From Alphaproteobacteria bacterium (lineage in GTDB: Bacteria; Pseudomonadota; Alphaproteobacteria; UBA6615): DNA of 8,555 nt. Positions 5,860 to 8,555 of the stretch are shown piece after piece; position 1 is the first letter of the stretch, and each line of letters starts with the position of its first letter. The stretch covers positions 359 to 8,913 of the forward strand of contig JAEPNS010000115.1 of NCBI GenBank assembly GCA_017643325.1, read 5' to 3'. The notes below the pieces were generated by a model. It was not told where the DNA came from. It worked only from the letters and a program-made list of their open reading frames with translations, and made no database searches. The position numbers were made by a program, and so were the translations under genes.

Positions 5860-6498
5860 CTAGTCGATAGAAATATCCGCGCTGGGGTCCACGGTCGAGA
5901 ACAATTCGCCCGGATTCCTGAACGTGACACCGAACCGCGGGTCGAGCAGCGAGACCTCGACCTCGGTGCCCTGGGCGTCGATCACGCGCCATTTGGCCAG
6001 TCGGAGCGGCCGGTCCTCGAAGGTCAGGGAGACCGACCCGGAGGCCGGCGAATCGGTTTCGACGAGGGTCAGGCGCAGCGTCTGCGCGCCGCGCGAGAAC
6101 TCGGTCACGGTGACGTCGCCGCCGAGCTCGATCCGGTCGTCGAGCAGGAAGCCCGCGGGTGTCTCGTTGACCGGCAGGAAGGTCGTCTGCTGCAGCTCGC
6201 GGTCGTGGAACATCAGGATGATATCGCTGGCGACCATCAGGACCGGGTTCGGCGGGGCGTACTCGATGCGCAGGTGCTCGGGCCGGTCGAGGTAGATGCG
6301 GCCTTCGGCGACGCCCTGCTCGGAGAACTGCAGGAAGCGGCTTTCCATGGTCGTGAGCGAATTCAGGTACGCCTCGATCCGCGCGAGGTCGGCGCGGTCG
6401 GCCGCGCTCAGCGGCGCGGCGACCGCCTGTGCGGCGGCCGGCGACAGGCTCGCGGCGAACAGCATCCCGGCGGCCAGCAGGGGTTTCAGATCGAACAT
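5860..6498 (-). CDS. lolA: Outer membrane lipoprotein carrier protein LolA
   Basis: A 212-residue periplasmic chaperone that takes lipoproteins released by the LolCDE transporter and hands them to the outer membrane. A Sec signal peptide is visible: short N-region with Lys5, hydrophobic core LLAAGMLFAASL (7-18), and a likely AQA cleavage site after Ala25. The mature part follows the LolA pattern: IEAYLNSLTTMESRFLQFSE (41-60), an EGRIYLDRPEHLRIEY stretch (65-80) for the first strands of the open beta-barrel, and PPNPVLMVASD (82-92). Length is close to E. coli LolA. Two ATGs are possible: 6498, with GAGG three bases before it, and 6510, with no visible ribosome binding site; I prefer 6498 with low confidence. 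It lies downstream of ftsK on the same strand, an arrangement I recall as common in Alphaproteobacteria, but a 223-bp gap holding a cloverleaf repeat separates them. Confidence 0.92.
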   Translation of the reverse strand: MFDLKPLLAAGMLFAASLSPAAAQAVAAPLSAADRADLARIEAYLNSLTTMESRFLQFSEQGVAEGRIYLDRPEHLRIEYAPPNPVLMVASDIILMFHDRELQQTTFLPVNETPAGFLLDDRIELGGDVTVTEFSRGAQTLRLTLVETDSPASGSVSLTFEDRPLRLAKWRVIDAQGTEVEVSLLDPRFGVTFRNPGELFSTVDPSADISID

Positions 6499-6606
6499 GG
6501 CCCTCAACATAGGATCACAGGATCGAAACCGCGAGTGGCGATTTCATGGCGTTTCCACGGGATAGAACGCGGGAGCCTGCTGTTGGTTGCCGTGTCGCGC
6601 CTTCAA

Positions 6607-6710
6607 GCATCCTTCGAGACGCCGTCTCCGACGGCTCCTCAGGATGAGGATGTGGATTTCTCTCTCCGCCCTCATCCTGAGGAGGGCCGAAGGCCCGTCT
6701 CGAAGGATGC
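6607..6710. repeat. Cloverleaf-like palindromic intergenic repeat between ftsK and lolA
   Basis: The element is bounded by a perfect 15-bp inverted repeat, 6607-6621 (GCATCCTTCGAGACG) and 6696-6710. Inside is a second perfect 14-bp pair, 6635-6648 (CTCCTCAGGATGAG) and 6671-6684, around a 22-base loop. Between outer and inner arms on each side is a small hairpin: GCCGT/ACGGC at 6621-6635 and GGGCC/GGCCC at 6684-6696. The whole folds as a four-stem cross. Its right edge is 11 bases past the ftsK stop, so it may act as a 3' structure for ftsK or as a processing site between ftsK and lolA (inference). It resembles mobile palindromic units dispersed in alphaproteobacterial genomes. Confidence 0.82.
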
Positions 6711-6721
6711 CCGGGAAAGGC

Positions 6722-8555
6722 TCACCCCCCGCTGTGGTCGCTGACCAGCACCTCGCGCTTGCCGACATGGTTGGCCTGGCCGACCACGCCGTCCTTCTCC
6801 ATCTGCTCGATGATCTTCGCGGCGCGGTTGTAGCCGATCGACAGGTGGCGCTGGATGAAGCTGGTCGAGGCCTTCTGCTCGCGCGCGACGAGCGCGACGG
6901 CCTGGTCGTAGAGATCGTCGCCGGAGGATTCCTCGCTCGGCTCGAAGCCGGGAATGCCATCGGCGGCGCCCTCGTCCTCGGTGACCGCGTCGATGTATTC
7001 CGGGTCGCCCTGGCTCTTAAGGAACGCCACCAGGTCCTCGACCTCCGTGTCGGCCAGGAACGGGCCGTGCACGCGGGTGATCCGCCCGCCGCCGGCCATG
7101 TAGAGCATGTCGCCCTGCCCGAGAAGCTGTTCGGCGCCCTGTTCGCCGAGGATCGTCCGGCTGTCGATCTTGGTGGTGACCTGGAACGAGATCCGGGTCG
7201 GCAGGTTCGCCTTGATCGTGCCGGTGATGACGTCGACCGACGGGCGCTGGGTGGCGAGGATCAGGTGGATGCCCGCCGCGCGCGCCATCTGGGCGAGGCG
7301 CTGGATGGCGGCCTCCACGTCCTTGCCCGCGACCAGCATCAGGTCGGCCATCTCGTCGACCACGACCACGATGTAGGGCAGCGGGTTCATGTCCAGCGGC
7401 TGCTCCTCGAAGACCGGCTTGCCGGTCTCCTCGTCGAAGCCCGTCTGGACCTTGCGGGACAGGATCTCGCCCTTCTTGCGGGCCTGCTCGACGCGCTGGT
7501 TGTAGCCGGCGACGTTGCGCACCCCGAGCTTCGACATGGAGCGGTAGCGATCCTCCATCTCGCGCACGACCCATTTCAGCGCGACCACGGCCTTCTTGGG
7601 GTCGGTGACGACCGGCGCCATCAGGTGCGGTATGCCGTCATAGACCGACAGTTCCAGCATCTTCGGGTCGATCATGATGAAGCGGCATTCCTCGGGCTTC
7701 AGGCGATACAGAAGCGAGGCGATCATCGAGTTGACGCCGACCGACTTGCCCGAGCCGGTGGTGCCCGCGATCAGCAGGTGCGGCATGCGCGCCAGGTCCA
7801 CCGTGACCGGCTCGCCGCCGATGTCCTTGCCGAGCGCCAGCGACAGGTCGCCGCCATGCTTCTCGAAGTTCCGCGACGCGAGCAACTCGCGCAGGTAGAC
7901 CATCTCGCGCGAGGCGTTCGGCAGCTCGATGCCGATCACGTTCTGGCCCGGCACGACCGCGATGCGCACCGAGACCGCGCTCATCGAGCGGGCGATGTCG
8001 TCGGCAAGCCCGATGACGCGCGACGTCTTCGTGCCCGGCGCGGGTTCGAGCTCGTAGAGCGTGACCACGGGTCCGGGGCGGACCTGCACGATCTCGCCGT
8101 TGACCCCGAAGTCGCTCAGCACCGATTCGAGCATTCGCGCGTTGGCCTCGAGCATGTCGTCCTGCGCACGGCCGGCCGCCCGCGCCGCCTCGTCCGCCTC
8201 CTCCAGCAGGTCGAGGGGCGGGTATTCGTACTCGCCGCCCGGTGCGGGCAGGTCGAGCTTGCGCTGCTTTGCGGCCTCGGCCCGCTTGCCGGGCCGGGGC
8301 GCCTTCGCCCGCGGCGCGACCCGGCGCGGCTCGGGGGCGTCCTCCTCCCCGGGCACATCGGCGTCGTGGGGTGCGGGCGGGGGATCGGCCGGCACGAGGC
8401 GCGGCTCCTGGCGGGTCGCCCCGCGGGCCGCGATGATCCGGCGGACACCGTCGGCGCTGCGGCGCGCCGCGTCCGCCCCGTGGCGGGCCGACCAGCCGGC
8501 CCCCTGTGCGCCGAGCTGGGCACCGGTCCGCGCGCCGCGGCCGAGCCCGCGCCAT
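6722..8555 (-). CDS. ftsK: DNA translocase FtsK (5' partial, N-terminus beyond the right edge)
   Basis: The C-terminal 610 residues of the FtsK/SpoIIIE double-stranded DNA pump, which works at the division septum to move chromosome ends apart and promote dimer resolution. The frame is open to the window edge; a GTG at 8395 could be mistaken for a start, but the linker continues upstream of it without a stop. Counted from that GTG, residues 1-60 and those before form a low-complexity Ala/Pro/Arg/Gly linker. The alpha and beta motor domains follow, with Walker A GTTGSGKS (211-218) and Walker B VVVVDE (343-348). The FtsK signatures FIMIDPKMLELS (239-250) and LILATQRPSVDVITG (378-392) are clear. 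The C-terminal winged-helix gamma domain, which reads KOPS-type DNA motifs, spans about 492-557 and contains TSFIQRHLSIGYNRAAKIIEQ (511-531). The membrane domain expected in full-length FtsK should lie to the right. All key residues seen are intact. Confidence 0.96.
   Translation of the reverse strand, partial: WRGLGRGARTGAQLGAQGAGWSARHGADAARRSADGVRRIIAARGATRQEPRLVPADPPPAPHDADVPGEEDAPEPRRVAPRAKAPRPGKRAEAAKQRKLDLPAPGGEYEYPPLDLLEEADEAARAAGRAQDDMLEANARMLESVLSDFGVNGEIVQVRPGPVVTLYELEPAPGTKTSRVIGLADDIARSMSAVSVRIAVVPGQNVIGIELPNASREMVYLRELLASRNFEKHGGDLSLALGKDIGGEPVTVDLARMPHLLIAGTTGSGKSVGVNSMIASLLYRLKPEECRFIMIDPKMLELSVYDGIPHLMAPVVTDPKKAVVALKWVVREMEDRYRSMSKLGVRNVAGYNQRVEQARKKGEILSRKVQTGFDEETGKPVFEEQPLDMNPLPYIVVVVDEMADLMLVAGKDVEAAIQRLAQMARAAGIHLILATQRPSVDVITGTIKANLPTRISFQVTTKIDSRTILGEQGAEQLLGQGDMLYMAGGGRITRVHGPFLADTEVEDLVAFLKSQGDPEYIDAVTEDEGAADGIPGFEPSEESSGDDLYDQAVALVAREQKASTSFIQRHLSIGYNRAAKIIEQMEKDGVVGQANHVGKREVLVSDHSGG

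Noticed and set aside
8393..8395. GTG at 8395 as the start of a short FtsK
   Set aside because: The frame continues without a stop to the window edge, and the membrane domain expected of FtsK is missing, so the gene is simply cut by the window.

Overview
The window (8,555 bp, roughly two-thirds GC by eye) looks like an ordinary chromosomal segment of an alphaproteobacterium, probably near Rhodospirillales or Rhizobiales. That placement rests on base composition, on the ftsK, lolA and xthA genes lying in the same orientation, and on dispersed intergenic repeats of the 'CTTCGACAGGCTC..ATGAGG' and 'CATCCTTCGAGACG..CTCAGGATGAGG' type that I associate with this class. I saw no tRNA, rRNA, CRISPR array, insertion sequence or phage gene.

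Left part, plus strand (1-3214): three genes that read as one operon. The first is the 3' portion of a large fused ABC transporter (permease plus nucleotide-binding domain, N-terminus outside the window). The second is a free-standing cyclic-nucleotide-binding-domain protein, 55 bp downstream. The third is a small class I SAM-dependent methyltransferase whose TTG start overlaps the stop of the second. The ABC protein is the most unusual object here. Its nucleotide-binding domain has lost or changed most consensus ATPase residues, and about 300 residues are inserted between the Q-loop region and the signature motif. The inserted region carries repeated copies of the 'AS(L/V)xxN(L/I)L(F/Y)G' segment that normally follows the Q-loop.

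A convergent junction (3215-3316) is almost filled by an imperfect palindromic repeat, which seems to provide the methyltransferase stop codon.

Right part, minus strand (3317-8555): in transcription order, ftsK (DNA translocase, N-terminus outside the window), lolA (periplasmic lipoprotein carrier), a class I glutamine-amidotransferase-like hydrolase (peptidase C26 / PuuD-like), a fumarylacetoacetate-hydrolase-family enzyme, and xthA (exonuclease III). lolA and the C26 hydrolase are only 23 bp apart and probably cotranscribed. Two intergenic repeats break up this strand: one (about 4135-4201) between xthA and the FAH gene, nearly identical to the one at the convergent junction, and one cloverleaf-like element (6607-6710) between ftsK and lolA.

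No stretch over 300 bases lacks a gene. The longest gaps are 6499-6721 (holds the cloverleaf repeat; I see no convincing promoter in the rest), 4906-5026 (only the FAH ribosome binding site is recognisable), 4103-4221 and 3215-3316 (each holds a repeat). Functionally, the minus-strand genes are housekeeping functions plus two small-molecule hydrolases. The plus-strand trio could be a cyclic-nucleotide-linked membrane system of unknown role; that is inference.
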